A stretch of DNA of 64,000 nucleotides from assembly GCF_030704535.1 (NCBI RefSeq), contig NC_081817.1, positions 26,041,001 to 26,105,000 on the forward strand, written 5' to 3'. The stretch comes from Vitis vinifera. Lineage: Eukaryota; Streptophyta; Magnoliopsida; Vitales; Vitaceae. The notes below the pieces were generated by a model. That model searched no databases, was not told the origin of the DNA, and was given only the letters and a program-made list of their open reading frames with translations. The position numbers were made by a program, and so were the translations under genes. This document shows, one piece after another, positions 12,340 to 23,967 of this stretch; within the stretch, counting starts at the first letter, position 1, and the number at the start of each line of letters is the position of its first letter.

Positions 12340-14261
12340 TGATTACTACTCAAAAAGTGCTATTTGATAGCCTATAATTAATCCTTTTAAACACTTTTGA
12401 GTAGTAGTTTTGGCCTTTTAACTCAATTGGCATGTTAAGGACCCTTTAAAGCAATTTTGATCACTTTGTGCAAGTTTTGGTGTTTTTGTTAGTATTTTGA
12501 TCACCAAAGCAAGTCAAGAATGAGGAGAGCTATGAGGAATCTTGGGCAAAGTTGAGAAGTCATTTTCCAGGAGTGAATCCGGATTGCAAGGAGAAAAAGC
12601 AAAGAGAATCTGCCATAAAGCCTATTCTTGATGACAGTCGTAGCAGCCACTTTTGGAGCACTTTCTGAAGTCCAAATGATTCATTCTATATACCATTTCA
12701 AAGCTCAGGAAGTCAACAATCCAATGCTTCAAACGGTGTGCAATTCGGAGTTGAAACGAAGAAGTTGCAGCCATTACAAGCCAGTCACTCCGAGCTGAAG
12801 GAAGCATTTTGCAAAGTGTTGCGAAATCACCCTTTTGTTGCGAAGTGATTTCGCAGCACTTTTGTACAGTAAGGTGTTTCTCCTTCTGACGATACACGAA
12901 CCATGTCGCGAGAAGGGAGCTGGGAACCTCAAGGTGGAAGCCAACTTCGCAGCCCTGTGAAGATAGCTCGGTGTTGCGAAATAATTTCGCAGCCCTCTTG
13001 GGTGTCTGCGAAATCTCGCAGACACCATTTTTCTCCTGCGAAATGGTTCCTGAAGCCTCCCGAAAGTTGCTACCGACATTGGGAGATATTTTCCATTAGA
13101 TTTTTGTTGTCTAAATCCCAAAATACTCCTTGTAAACCACCAATTACATGATTCCTTAGTTTTTAAGTTAGTAAAAAGACTAAATATCTTTGTAACAATT
13201 AGTTTTATATTGGTTTGATATATATACCTCTCGAGAGCCTGTTCTCAGGGAGGAGTTCCTTCTGTAACAGTTTGGGTAAGTAAGTAAAGCCTATTTTCTT
13301 TCTACTGTCTTACCTTCTCACTTTGTATTTTCATTTTATTTCTAAGTTATGAATTCTCTGAGGAGTTTTCCCCAGAGAATGAGTAACTAAACCTCCAATT
13401 CCTTGGAGCTAAGGTTGCCGGGGAAGGTTCCAAGTGCAAGAATGCAAAGCTCTATGGTTTTAGTTAGTAATGAAGAGGAAGTGAAATCCTTTAATGATTT
13501 CTATGTTTTTAGTTAACTTAAAACACCTTAGAGTCACCTGGGCCAACACTTGGTAAGGCAAGTGATTTCCAACCATGGAAATGCACTAGTTTACCCCTTG
13601 CGAGCCTCTGGTAGGTGACTTCAGGGTAGGATTTTCTAGAATAGCCAACACTTGATAAGCTTTTGGACTCCTAGGAGACATCCATTAGTTATCTCTTGCG
13701 AGCTTTTGACGGGTAATCCAAGGTTAAAGATCACCTTGAATGGCTAAGGCTTAGTGAGAGGCTTAAACCATTGCAAGTTGCATCAGTGAGAGAATTAAAG
13801 TGAAATCTAATTGAAGGAGTCTCTGTACATCACCGGTTAGAGAATTGACTATAAGTTGAATCTCTAATGCGAGGAAATGAACCAACTGACCAAAGTCGTG
13901 TCTTTTGCATGAGGAACCACTCCAGTGAACCTAAATCTCCAAGGAATGTTTTTCTTCCTAAATTATTCCAAACTTCTGTTAAGTTAGTTAGTTTAATTCT
14001 AAACCTTTACCAATCAAAATTTGTGTTTTACTTCTTAAGCTAACCATGAAATGAAACAAAACCAATTCACTTGGAATTGGTATCATTGATTGCTTGTTAG
14101 TCATTCCCAGTGAACGACCCTAGAGCCACTATACTATAGTAGCTTTTTCTTTGCTACCCTAGTGTATGGTGTTATAGGTAATAAATTTTGTTGATCACTT
14201 CCTCAATCAAGGAGCACCAGCTGAACACAAATCAGCTGAGACACCAATTGGGCATGAATCA
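12340..14261 (+). repeat. Left LTR of Athila-2 (1,922 bp)
   Basis: It runs TGATTACTAC to GGGCATGAATCA. It has an inverted repeat in its first 70 bp and a TTCGCA palindrome (TGCGAAATCAC at 12820-12830 and its complement at 12845-12855). It is 324 bp longer than the right LTR because it keeps a segment between two CAGTGA motifs (13784 and 14108). Confidence 0.95.
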
Positions 14262-14263
14262 AA

Positions 14264-14281
14264 TGGCGCCGCTGCCGGGGA
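14264..14281 (+). promoter_or_regulatory. Primer-binding site of Athila-2
   Basis: TGGCGCCGCTGCCGGGGA starts two bases after the LTR end, the same spacing as in Athila-1. It is a likely tRNA-Asp primer site (tRNA sequence from memory). Confidence 0.85.
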
Positions 14282-14502
14282 ATGAGTGTCAAGTTTATAG
14301 TGATACCATTGTTGAGCACTTGTGATTTTCATCACAAGTTGGTAAAGTTTCTTTCACTTTACTAATTTTCATTCTTTCTTTGTTTATTTACAATCTAAGT
14401 TTATCTTTTAAAATTTAGTCTAGTTTAATTTTGTTGTTGTAGCCCTGTTTTTCTTGTTGTCCTCTGGTTTTATTTTAAGTTGCAGATAGATACTAGTTGT
14501 GT

Positions 14503-17500
14503 ATGCCCAAGTGGATACGAGATAGTGGAGGAAGGCTTGTTAAGTGTGATACACCTCAGAGAGGAGAATTGGAAGTAATCTTGAATATCATGGAAGCTAC
14601 ACCTGAAGATCAGCATAGTCACCAAGGTCGTCAAGATAATCTCAATGAATTCAGATCAATGAGGGACCGTATGCATCCACCTCGTATGAGTGCACCATCA
14701 TGTATAGTGCCCCCTACAGAGCAGCTAGTGATCAGACCGTATCTTGTTCCACTTCTACCAACTTTCCATGGGATGGAGAGTGAGAATCCGTATGCACACA
14801 TCAAGGAATGTGAAGATGTTTGTAATACATTCCAAGAGGGAGGAGCTTCAATTGATTTGATGAGGCTTAAGTTATTTCCTTTTACTTTAAAGAATAAAGC
14901 CAAAATTTGGCTTAATTCTTTAAGGCCAAGGAGTATCCGCTCTTGGACTGATTTACAAGCTGAATTCCTCAAAAAAAAATTTCCCACTCATAGAACAAAT
15001 GGCTTGAAAAGGCAAATTTTAAATTTCTCAGCTAAAGAGAATGAGAAATTCTATGAGTGTTGGGAGAGATACATGGAAGCTATAAATGCTTGTCCTCACC
15101 ATGGCTTTGATACTTGGTTATTAGTGAGCTATTTTTATGATGGTATGTCATCTTCAATGAAGCAACTCCTCGAGACAATGTGTGGAGGAGATTTCATGAG
15201 CAAAAATCCAAAAGAAGCTATGGATTTCTTGAGCTATGTAGCTGATGTTTCAAGGGGATGGGATGAACCAACTAAAGGAGAAGTGGGAAAGATGAAGTCT
15301 CAGTTGAATGCTTACAATGCAAAGGTTGGGATGTATAATTTGAAAGAAGATGATGACATGAAAGCAAAGTTGGCAGCTATGACAAGAAGATTGGAGGAGC
15401 TGGAGCTGAAAAGAATACATCAAGTGCAAGCTGTTGCTGAAGCACCAGTGCAAGTGAAGCTGTGTCCCAATTGTCAATCATTTGAACATTTGGTGGAGGA
15501 GTGCCCTGCAATTTCAGCTGAAAGGGAAATGTATAGAGATCAAGCAAATGTTGTTGGATAATTCAGGCCCAATAACAATGCTCCTTATGGAAATACCTAC
15601 AATTCAAGTTGGAGGAATCATCCAAATTTCTCATGGAAAGCCAGAGCAACTCAATACCAACAGCCGGATCCACCATCTCAGCAATCTTCAAGTATTGAAC
15701 AAGCAATAGCCAATCTCAGCAAGGTAATGGGAGATTTTATTGAAAAGCAAGAAGCCACTAATGCTCGACTCGATCAAAGAATTGATAGAGTGGAGAGTAT
15801 GTTGAATAAGAGGATGGATGGAATGCAAAATGATATGAACCAAAAGTTTGACAACATCCAATATTCAATTTCAAGGCTTACAAATTTGAATACACCGCAA
15901 GAAAAGGGAAGATTTCCTTCTCAACCTCACCAAAATCCCAAAGGTGTCTAGGAAGTGGAAAGCCATGAGGGAGAATCATCACAGGTGAAAGATGTGAAGG
16001 CCTTGATCACTCTAAGGAGTGGTAAAAAAATTGAGCAGCCAACACCCAAGCCACATGTTGAGAAAGAAGAAGAGATAAAGAAAGGGAAGGAAATGGAAGA
16101 TAAAGACAGTGAGATCAGTGAAGAAAAGAAGGACTCTGATTCAACAATGAAAGCAATTCCAGAGAAGGAGCTTCTGAAGGAAGAAATGCTGAAGAAATCA
16201 ACTTCTCCACCTTTTCCTCAAGCATTACATGGGAAAAAGGGGATTAGAAATGCAGCTGAAATCCTTGAAGTCTTGAGACAAGTGAAAGTTAATATTCCAC
16301 TGCTGGATATGATCAAACAAGTTCCAACGTATGCAAAATTCCTAAAGGACTTGTGTACTATCAAAAAAGGGTTGACTGTAAACAAGAAAGCCTTCTTGAC
16401 TGAGCAAGTAAGTGCAATCTTACAATGTAAGTCCCCTTTGAAGTACAAAGACCCTGGAAGTCCTACCATTTCAGTCATGATTGGAGGAAAGGTAGTGGAG
16501 AAAGTCTTGCTAGATTTGGGAGCAAGTGTGAATTTGCTTCCATACTCTGTCTACAAGCAATTGGGACTTGGAGAGTTGAAGCCAACAGCAATCACTTTAT
16601 CTCTGGCAGATAGATCAGTGAAAATTCCAAGAGGGGTAATTGAGGATGTATTGGTTCAAGTGGATAATTTCTACTATCCAGTAGATTTTATTGTTCTTGA
16701 TACAGATCCTACTGTAAAGGAAGCTAATTTAGTTCCTATCATCCTTGGAAGGCCATTTCTTGCAACTTCAAATGCAATCATCAATTGTAGAAATGGGCTG
16801 ATGCAACTCACTTTTGGTAACATGACACTGGATCTAAATATTTTCTACATGTCTAAAAAGCAAATCACTCCGGAGGAAGAAGAAGGTCCAGAAGAGTTAT
16901 GTATAATTGATACTTTGGTGGAGGAGCACTGCAATCAACATATGCAAGAAAAGTTGAATGAAAGTCTTGAGGATATTGAGGAAGGTTTTTCTGAATCTCC
17001 TATTGGGCTTGCTACTCTACAAAGTTGGAAAAAGATAGAAGGAATTCTACCTTTGTTCAATGAAGAAGAGGAGGCAGCTGTTGAAAAAGAAATTCCAAAA
17101 CTCAATCTGAAGCCTTTACCTGTGGAGCTGAAATATACATATCTTGAAGAAGATAATCAATGTCCTATTGTGATATCCTCATCTCTGACCAGTCATCAAG
17201 AGAATTGTTTAATGGAAGTTCTCAGGAGGTGTAAGAAGGCAATAGGATGGCAAATATCTGATTTGAAAGGCATTAGTCCTTTAGTTTGTACTCATCATAT
17301 ATATATGGAGGAGGAAGCAAAGCCAATTCGTCAATTTCAAAGAAGGTTGAATCCTCATCTACAAGAGGTGGTGCGAACTGAGGTGCTGAAGCTACTTCAA
17401 GCAGGAATCATTTACCCTATATTTGATAGCCCTTGGGTGAGTCCTACTCAAGTGGTACCAAAGAAGTCAGGGATCACAGTGATTCAAAATGAAAAAGGGG

Positions 17501-19989
17501 AAGACCTCACTTCAGGTTGGAGGGTGTGTATTGATTATAGAAAGCTGAATGTTGTCACCAGGAAGGATCATTTTCCATTGCCATTTATTGATCAAGTGCT
17601 GGAGAGAGTCTCTGGACATCCATTCTATTGTTTCTTGGATGGGTATTCAGGGTATTTTCAAATCGAAATTGATTTGGCAGATCAGGAAAAAACCACTTTT
17701 ACATGTCCATTTGGAACATTTGCTTATAGAAGAATGCCTTTTGGTTTATGCAATGCACCTGCTACATTTCAAAGATGTATGTTAAGTATTTTCAGTGATA
17801 TGGTGGAGAGAATTATGGAGGTTTTCATGGATGACATCACCGTATATGGAAGTACATTTGAGGAGTGCTTGGTTAATTTGGAAGCAGTTCTTCATAGATG
17901 CATTGAAAAAGATCTGGTGCTGAATTGGGAAAAATGCCATTTTATGGTACGTCAAGGAATTGTCCTTGGTCATATCATCTCTGAAAAAGGCATTGAAGTT
18001 GATAAAGCAAAGGTGGAGCTTATTGCCAAATTACCATCCCCAACAACTGTGAAAGGAGTAAGGCAGTTCCTTGGCCATGTAGGGTTCTATAGGAGGTTTA
18101 TAAAAGGTTTTTCAAGTCTTTCAAAACCTCTTTGTGAACTGTTAGCTAAGGATGCTAAGTTTATATGGGATGAAAGGTGTCAGCATAGCTTTGATCAACT
18201 GAAGAAATTTTTAACAACAACTCCAATAGTGAGAGCACCTAACTGGAAATTACCTTTTGAACTGATGTGTGATGCCAGTGACTTTGCTATAGGAGCTGTG
18301 CTTGGACAAAGAGAAGATGGGAAGCCCTATGTGATTTACTATGCAAGTAAAACACTAAATGAAGCTCAAAGGAACTACACAACTACAGAGAAAGAATTGT
18401 TAGCTGTGGTATTTGCTTTGGACAAATTTCGAGCTTATTTAGTGGGGTCTTTCATTATTGTCTTCACTGACCATTCAACCTTGAAGTATTTATTGACAAA
18501 GCAAGATGCAAAAGCAAGGTTGATTAGATGGATTCTTTTGTTACAAGAGTTCGATCTTCAAATCAAAGATAAGAAAGGAGTGGAGAATGTAGTAGCTGAC
18601 CACTTGTCAAGGTTAGTTATAGCACATAATTTCCATCCCTTACCTATCAATGATGATTTTCCTGAAGAATCACTCATGTTCCTAGTGAAAACTCCTTGGT
18701 ATGCTCATATTGCTAATTATTTAGTGACTGGTGAAATTCCAAGAGAGTGGAATGCACAGGACAGGAAGCACTTCTTTGCCAAAATTCATTCTTATTATTG
18801 GGAAGAGCCCTTTCTCTTTAAGTATTGTGCAGATCAGATCATTAGGAAGTGTGTCCCTGAAGATGAGCAGCAAGGGATTCTATCTCATTGTCATGAGAAT
18901 GCATGTGGAGGCCACTTTGCCTCTCAGAAAACAGCCATGAAGGTATTGCAATCAGGGTTTACTTGGCCATCTCTTTTTAAAGATGCCCACATCATGTGTA
19001 GGAATTGTGATAGATGCCAAAGGCTTGGAAAGCTAACAAAAAGAAATCAAATGCCTATGAACCCCATTCTGATAGTTGAGATATTTGATGTATGGGGCAT
19101 TGACTTCATGGGACCTTTCCCAATGTCTTTTGGTAATTCTTACATCTTGGTGGGGGTGGATTATGTTTCTAAGTGGGTTGAGGCAATCCCCTGTAAACAA
19201 AATGATCACAGGGTGGTTCTCAAGTTTCTTAAAGAGAACATTTTCTCAAGATTTGGGGTGCCCAAGGCCATAATCAGTGATGGAGGTGCTCATTTTTGCA
19301 ACAAACCTTTTGAAGCTCTGTTATCCAAGTATGGAGTGAAACATAAGGTGGCCACACCTTATCATCCTCAGACTTCCGGGCAAGTTGAGCTAGCTAACAG
19401 GGAAATAAAGAACATATTGATGAAAGTGGTGAATTCCAACAGAAAAGATTGGTCTATTAGGCTTCATGATTCATTGTGGGCATATAGAACAGCTTATAAG
19501 ACTATTCTTGGGATGTCTCCCTATCGTCTTATCTATGGCAAAGCATGCCATCTCCCTGTGGAAGTTGAATACAAAGCTTGGTGGGCAATAAAGAAGCTGA
19601 ATATGGACTTGATCAAGGCAGGAGAAAAGAGATTTCTAGACCTTAATGAGATGGAGGAATTAAGAAATAATGCTTATATCAATTCCAAAGTTGCAAAACA
19701 AAGGATGAAGAAGTGGCATGATCAACTCATCTCCAACAAGGAATTCCAGGAAGGGCAAAGAGTTTTGATGTATGACACAAGACTCCATATCTTTCCTGGG
19801 AAGCTCAAGTCAAGGTGGATTGACCCGTTCATTATTCACCGAGTATGGTCCAATGGGGTGGTGGAATTATTGAATTCCAATGGCAAGGATAGCTTTAAAG
19901 TCAATGGATATCGTCTCAAGCCATTCATGGAGCCATTCAAATCAGAAAATGAGGCAATCAACCTCCTTGAACCTCAAAAAACCAAGTGA
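14503..19989 (+). pseudogene. Athila-2 Gag-Pol with two in-frame stop codons
   Basis: One reading frame runs from ATG 14503 to TGA 19989, broken by TAA at 15559-15561 (just after the zinc knuckle CPNCQSFEHLVEEC) and by TAG at 15949-15951 (before the protease). There is no frameshift. Beyond the stops, the protease (DLGASV near 16513), reverse transcriptase (FMDDITVYG near 17826), RNase H (near 18269) and integrase (MGPF, SDGGAH, VELANRE) are all present and close to Athila-1. Alignment to Athila-1 puts a glutamine at the first stop; the second aligns with a histidine. Both stops could arise from CAA or CAG by one C-to-T change. Readthrough cannot be excluded but is not suggested by Athila-1, which has no stop at either place. 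Confidence 0.93.
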
Positions 19990-20751
19990 AAAAGGGTTTG
20001 CTGGACGTGGTTTACCACAGTCCAAAATTTTTGTAAATTTTGTAAATTTTCAAGTTTTTTTTCCATGTTTTTTATCTTAGTTTTTTATCTTAAATCATGT
20101 TTTTAGGTGTGTTTTAATCGTTTTGAATGATCCCAGGTGGAAGAAATTTCAAGGAGATTGAAAGAAAAAAAATCGGGTCAAAATTGGAGCCGAAATAGAG
20201 CAAAAACAGGGGAAAAACAGAGCTCTGCGAAATTTCGCAGAGTGAAGGAAACTTCTGCGAAATGAACATTTTGTTGCCAAACCATTCCGCAACACTGTAG
20301 AAGTCTCTGCGAGGGTATTTCGCAGCTGCGAAAGTGAATTTGGCACACGAGTGCCACTTCGCAGTACAGTGGCATCCATTTCGCAGCTGCGAAACGCATT
20401 GCAAAGTGGAAAAGCATGATTTCGCACCGAAAGTCCCATTCCGCAGGGTATTTCGCAATTGCGAAAGTGGTTTTGACACACGAGTGCCACTTCGCAGCAC
20501 AGTAACATCAATTTCGCAGCTGCGAAACTCACTGCGAAGTTGCTGCGAAATTGGCATTTTGTTGCGAAACTTAAACTGACCCTTAGGCTTCCGTTTTTCC
20601 TATTTATACCGGTCATTTGAGCTGCAAAAAGGGTTTCAAAAATCAGAGCACCATTCTCGCAGCCTGTTCGTCTTCTTTAGTGAGCCATGCCGTTCGAGCC
20701 TCCAGTCATCTTCTCCGATCAGTAACGCCGGCCAAAGTTCGATAGCCCGAA
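19990..20751 (+). other. Athila-2 spacer between pol and ORF2, with palindromes
   Basis: A non-coding 0.76-kb stretch. 20223-20527 is packed with TTCGCA palindromes. ATG 20688 opens only a 12-codon frame and is not counted as a gene. Confidence 0.7.
20223..20527. repeat. Perfect TTCGCA palindromes in Athila-2 spacer
   Basis: 20223-20242 is a perfect 20-bp palindrome (CTCTGCGAAATTTCGCAGAG). TTTCGCAGCTGCGAAA occurs at 20318, 20379 and 20512. TTTCGCAATTGCGAAA occurs at 20451, keeping symmetry with a different centre. A flanking phrase containing CACGAGTGCCACTTCGCAG is also repeated (about 20345 and 20480). Confidence 0.92.
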
Positions 20752-22404
20752 ATGGCACGAACATGAGGAGCTAAGTCCTCATCTCCTTCGAATCGCAAAA
20801 GAAGTCTGCGAAAGGAGTCAATTCCAGAACCTGCTCCAGAGCCTTCGCCGTCAAGGCCAATTCCACCTCCGGTCAAGCCCGTACCACCAAAGCCGCCGGC
20901 AAGACGATACCTTACCAGGTCAGGCGGTCGGCCATTGCAGAAGAAACCCAGGGTGGAGAGCTCAGAACCCATCGATTTGACTGAGCAATCTCCAGAGCAT
21001 TCTCCAATTCCATCACCAGTTCAAACTCCAGTGCCATCTCCGGTTCCCTCGCAGAGTCCCTTGCCAGTTCCATCGCCGGTACCATCTCCGGCACCCCAAG
21101 AAAAATCTCAGGAGCCTCAAGTGCCACTTCCTGAGCCCCAAATTCAAGCGGAAACACCTCTGGAAGAAGTGATTAGGAGGCCAATGCTACCTCAGCCCCC
21201 AATTGAGGGAAACTTGGATTGTCGAACTCGGGCATTTCATTCCGAGCTTTGCTTCGACTTAGCAGCATTCAGAGTAAGGTCAGAGCTTGCCCAATCATTC
21301 CAGTTGCTGAGGAGATATCATATGGAGCAACTGCTAGCTCCAAGAGACTTTTTCTATCCTCGGATAGCCACGGATTTCTACCAGTCCATGACAACCAAAG
21401 AGGTAAGAAATCCAACCTTGATTCATTTCACAATTGATGGGAAACATGGTATATTGGGAGCACGACATATTGCTGAAGCCCTGCAAATTCCTTTTGAGCC
21501 AACCCAATTCGATAATTTTAGAGCTTGGGCAAATCCTACTGAGCTAGAGATGGTTCGCACCCTTTCCAGAGGAGCTGCAAATCGATCACATCTGCTGAGG
21601 GGGGAGCTTCCTCCAGTTATGTTTTTGATTGATGCCTTTTTGAGGCATAATATCTATCCCCTGCAGCATTGGACCCAAAGAAGGGGAGTTCTCCTGGAAG
21701 CCCTGTACAAGATGTCAGAAGGATTCTTCTTTGGGCCTCATCATCTGATCATGGCAGCCCTTCTCTATTTTGAAGAGAAGGTTCACAAGAAGAAGCTTTA
21801 GAGAGCATATTGCATTCCCCTCCTCTTCCCACGGCTGTTATGCCAAATTTTGGAGCATCTGGGATACCCCTCTGAGCCTCAGCTGGAGAGAAAGAGAATA
21901 TGTCATGAGCCATTCACTCTTGATAAATGGAATAATATGACGGCCTACAAAATTGATCAGCCTGGGCAGCCTCAACCAGCTGCAAGGAGAGCCTCCCCAA
22001 GACATATACCTGAAGGTATAACAGTTGCTGCTCCTGCCATTCCTAGAGCTCCACCAGCTGCACCTGCTCCATCACAACCATCCACATCAGCTGAGCTGAG
22101 GATGGCCATTCCTTTATCTGAATATCGAGAGTTGTGCCGTGCATTGGAGACTCTTACAGCTTCTCAGAGCAATCTTGCTCAGGAGATGGCAGCCATCAGA
22201 GCTTGCCAAGAGCATATGTTAGCCTCTCAGGCTCAACAAGCTGCCATCTTAAGGCAGCTCCAAGTCCATTTCGATCTGCCACAAGCTGTAGAGCCCTCCA
22301 CTGATACTCCACCAGAGCCACACTCTCAACCTTCAGAGTCTCATCCTCCAGAGCCCGAAGCCCCAGCTGATCCACCTACTGAAGAGGCAGATCCATCTGC
22401 CTAA
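20752..22404 (+). pseudogene. Athila-2 second ORF (envelope position; plant-transposon-protein domain), two stops
   Basis: The frame runs from ATG 20752 to TAA 22404, broken by TGA at 20764-20766 (codon 5) and TAG at 21799-21801. Its N-terminal third is proline-rich with many PxP repeats (about 20824-21150). The middle (about 21220-21800) is a globular region starting CRTRAFHSELCFDLAAF that I recognise as the domain often labelled putative plant transposon protein. The C-terminal part (about 22060-22270) is predicted coiled coil with QAQQAAILRQLQ, then a Pro/Glu-rich tail. No signal peptide or convincing membrane helix was seen, so a viral envelope role is not supported. It could be an accessory protein of the element. 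Athila-1 lacks it. Confidence 0.82.
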
Positions 22405-23504
22405 TTCTAGCCCCAGCACCACTCATCAGACTACTATCTATCTAATATTTCTATGTATTTCGTTTTTTTTAGTTGAAAAGAAGTCCCAGTATTTTGGTAC
22501 TATATATGGGATTCCTTGTGTTACTTGTCTTTAGCATTGTAATTAAATGAACTCAAAGTAATACAAGTTGAATATTTCTTGTTAAAAGTTAGCATTAAGT
22601 TCTCCTTATTTCCTTTTCTCACATATTCTATTCTTTTTGAAACATGTGGTTTTCCCCAATCAATATTCGAATTTGATATCAGCAAGGAGGTACCACTTCC
22701 TCCCTTTTATTACAGTCACTCAAATCACATTGAGGACAATGCTCAGTTCGGTTGGGGGGTATGAGGAAGGAAGTATTCTAAACCTTTTTGGTATTGCAAT
22801 TATATTGGTTAATTAGTTGTAGTTTTTACTTTTTACTCTTGTTACTCTACTCTCCATGAATTTTGAGGAAAAATTTACTCTACTCTCCATGAATTTTGAG
22901 GAAAAATTTTCAAATTAAACCAAGAGAAATATAACTGTTGTTTTTCACTTGACTTAGAGTATGGATTATGCTTACTAAAGTGGTTCAATTGTTGAAACTT
23001 CTACTGAAATTGAATTGAGTTCTTCCACTTTAAGCTATCCACACACTGTGCACATTAGTTTCCGATTATAAGATGAAAAGCTATTTCCCTCTTGACTTAG
23101 GATAATTTTGGGACTTGGTATACTTGACCTCATTTGATAAAAATTGAAACACCCTGCAAAAGGCCAATGAGCCTTTGAAATAAAGAAAGTTGTTTGCTTG
23201 CCTTGAAACCCGAGCAAGGTCTGAGGGGCATATGGTGAAAGCCTTTAAAGCCTGGTGCCCTAAGCCTTAATTGGTTGGGAGTCACCGACCTCAATGCTCG
23301 TTACAAGGGTGAATAGGTAGAGTTAGCATATGGTAGATGCTTGGGTATTAGAAACTCATTCTTAAAAGTCCGGGGAAAAATCCGAGGAGTTAGTGGTTGA
23401 AAGATCCTTAAAACTTGGTGCCCTAAACCTCAATTGGTTGGGAGTCATCGATGGACCCCCATTACATGGACAAGTCAGAAAGAGTACCCCATAAAGCTGC
23501 CCTG

Positions 23505-23552
<48 letters not shown>

Positions 23553-23954
23553 TGATGATGAAAGTGTGTTCTTTTCTTATTGATTTTGGTCAGTTTGCTA
23601 AAGTGTTGAAAAGAGATAGGTTGGGGGGAGAGACTAGTTTAGCATATTATTCTCGGAACCTAAAGAGCCAATACACATAGATTTTTGTGGAAGATTGAAG
23701 TTTAGTTCTTTGAAAGGGGAAATGATTTTAAAACTTCAGTTTGCATAATGCACTCCCTTGATTGACAGTGTTTAGCATAGGTGTTATGACTCTTGTTGAG
23801 ATTTGGGTTTGTATTTCTTTAATGATTCATGTGAGAAGTAAATCATCATGCCAATTAAGAATTATTTTCCTTTAGCATGATGTTGTAAATTTTAGATTAG
23901 TTTGTTATTTATTTTCATTTTTCTCTCCTATATTGCTAAGGGACTAGCAATATG
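22405..23954 (+). other. Athila-2 untranslated 3' region
   Basis: No gene is visible. It has PPT-like tracts at about 22747-22758 and 23620-23634. It also carries two copies of a phrase also found in Athila-1 (about 23235-23310 and 23400-23462; core CTTAATTGGTTGGGAGTCA in the first), a doubled 30-bp phrase near 22850-22905, and an A-run at 23505-23550. Confidence 0.7.
23505..23550 (+). repeat. Run of 46 A
   Basis: A simple-sequence run inside the Athila-2 3' region, followed by GATGATGATG. It may be a copy-number slippage product. There is no sign that it marks a separate retroposon. Confidence 0.9.
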
Positions 23955-23967
23955 TCGGTTGGGGGAG
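23955..23967 (+). promoter_or_regulatory. Terminal polypurine tract of Athila-2
   Basis: TCGGTTGGGGGAG lies directly before the right LTR. Confidence 0.8.

Noticed and set aside
12622..13151. Frames of 82-115 codons on both strands inside Athila-2 LTRs
   Set aside because: They occur identically in both LTRs, overlap TTCGCA palindromes and show no domain. They are shadows of repeat sequence.
15559..15951. Athila-2 gag stop read as programmed separation of gag and pol
   Set aside because: Athila-1 has one continuous frame with no stop at either site, and a second stop follows 390 bases later. Nonsense mutation is simpler.
20114..20616. Overlapping frames of 147 and 155 codons on the minus strand with repetitive RNG/LRN words
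   Set aside because: They are translations of the palindromic TTCGCA repeats, not genes.
23505..23550. Poly-A run as the tail of a LINE or SINE
   Set aside because: No target duplication or upstream retroposon body, and the surrounding sequence continues the Athila 3' region on both sides.
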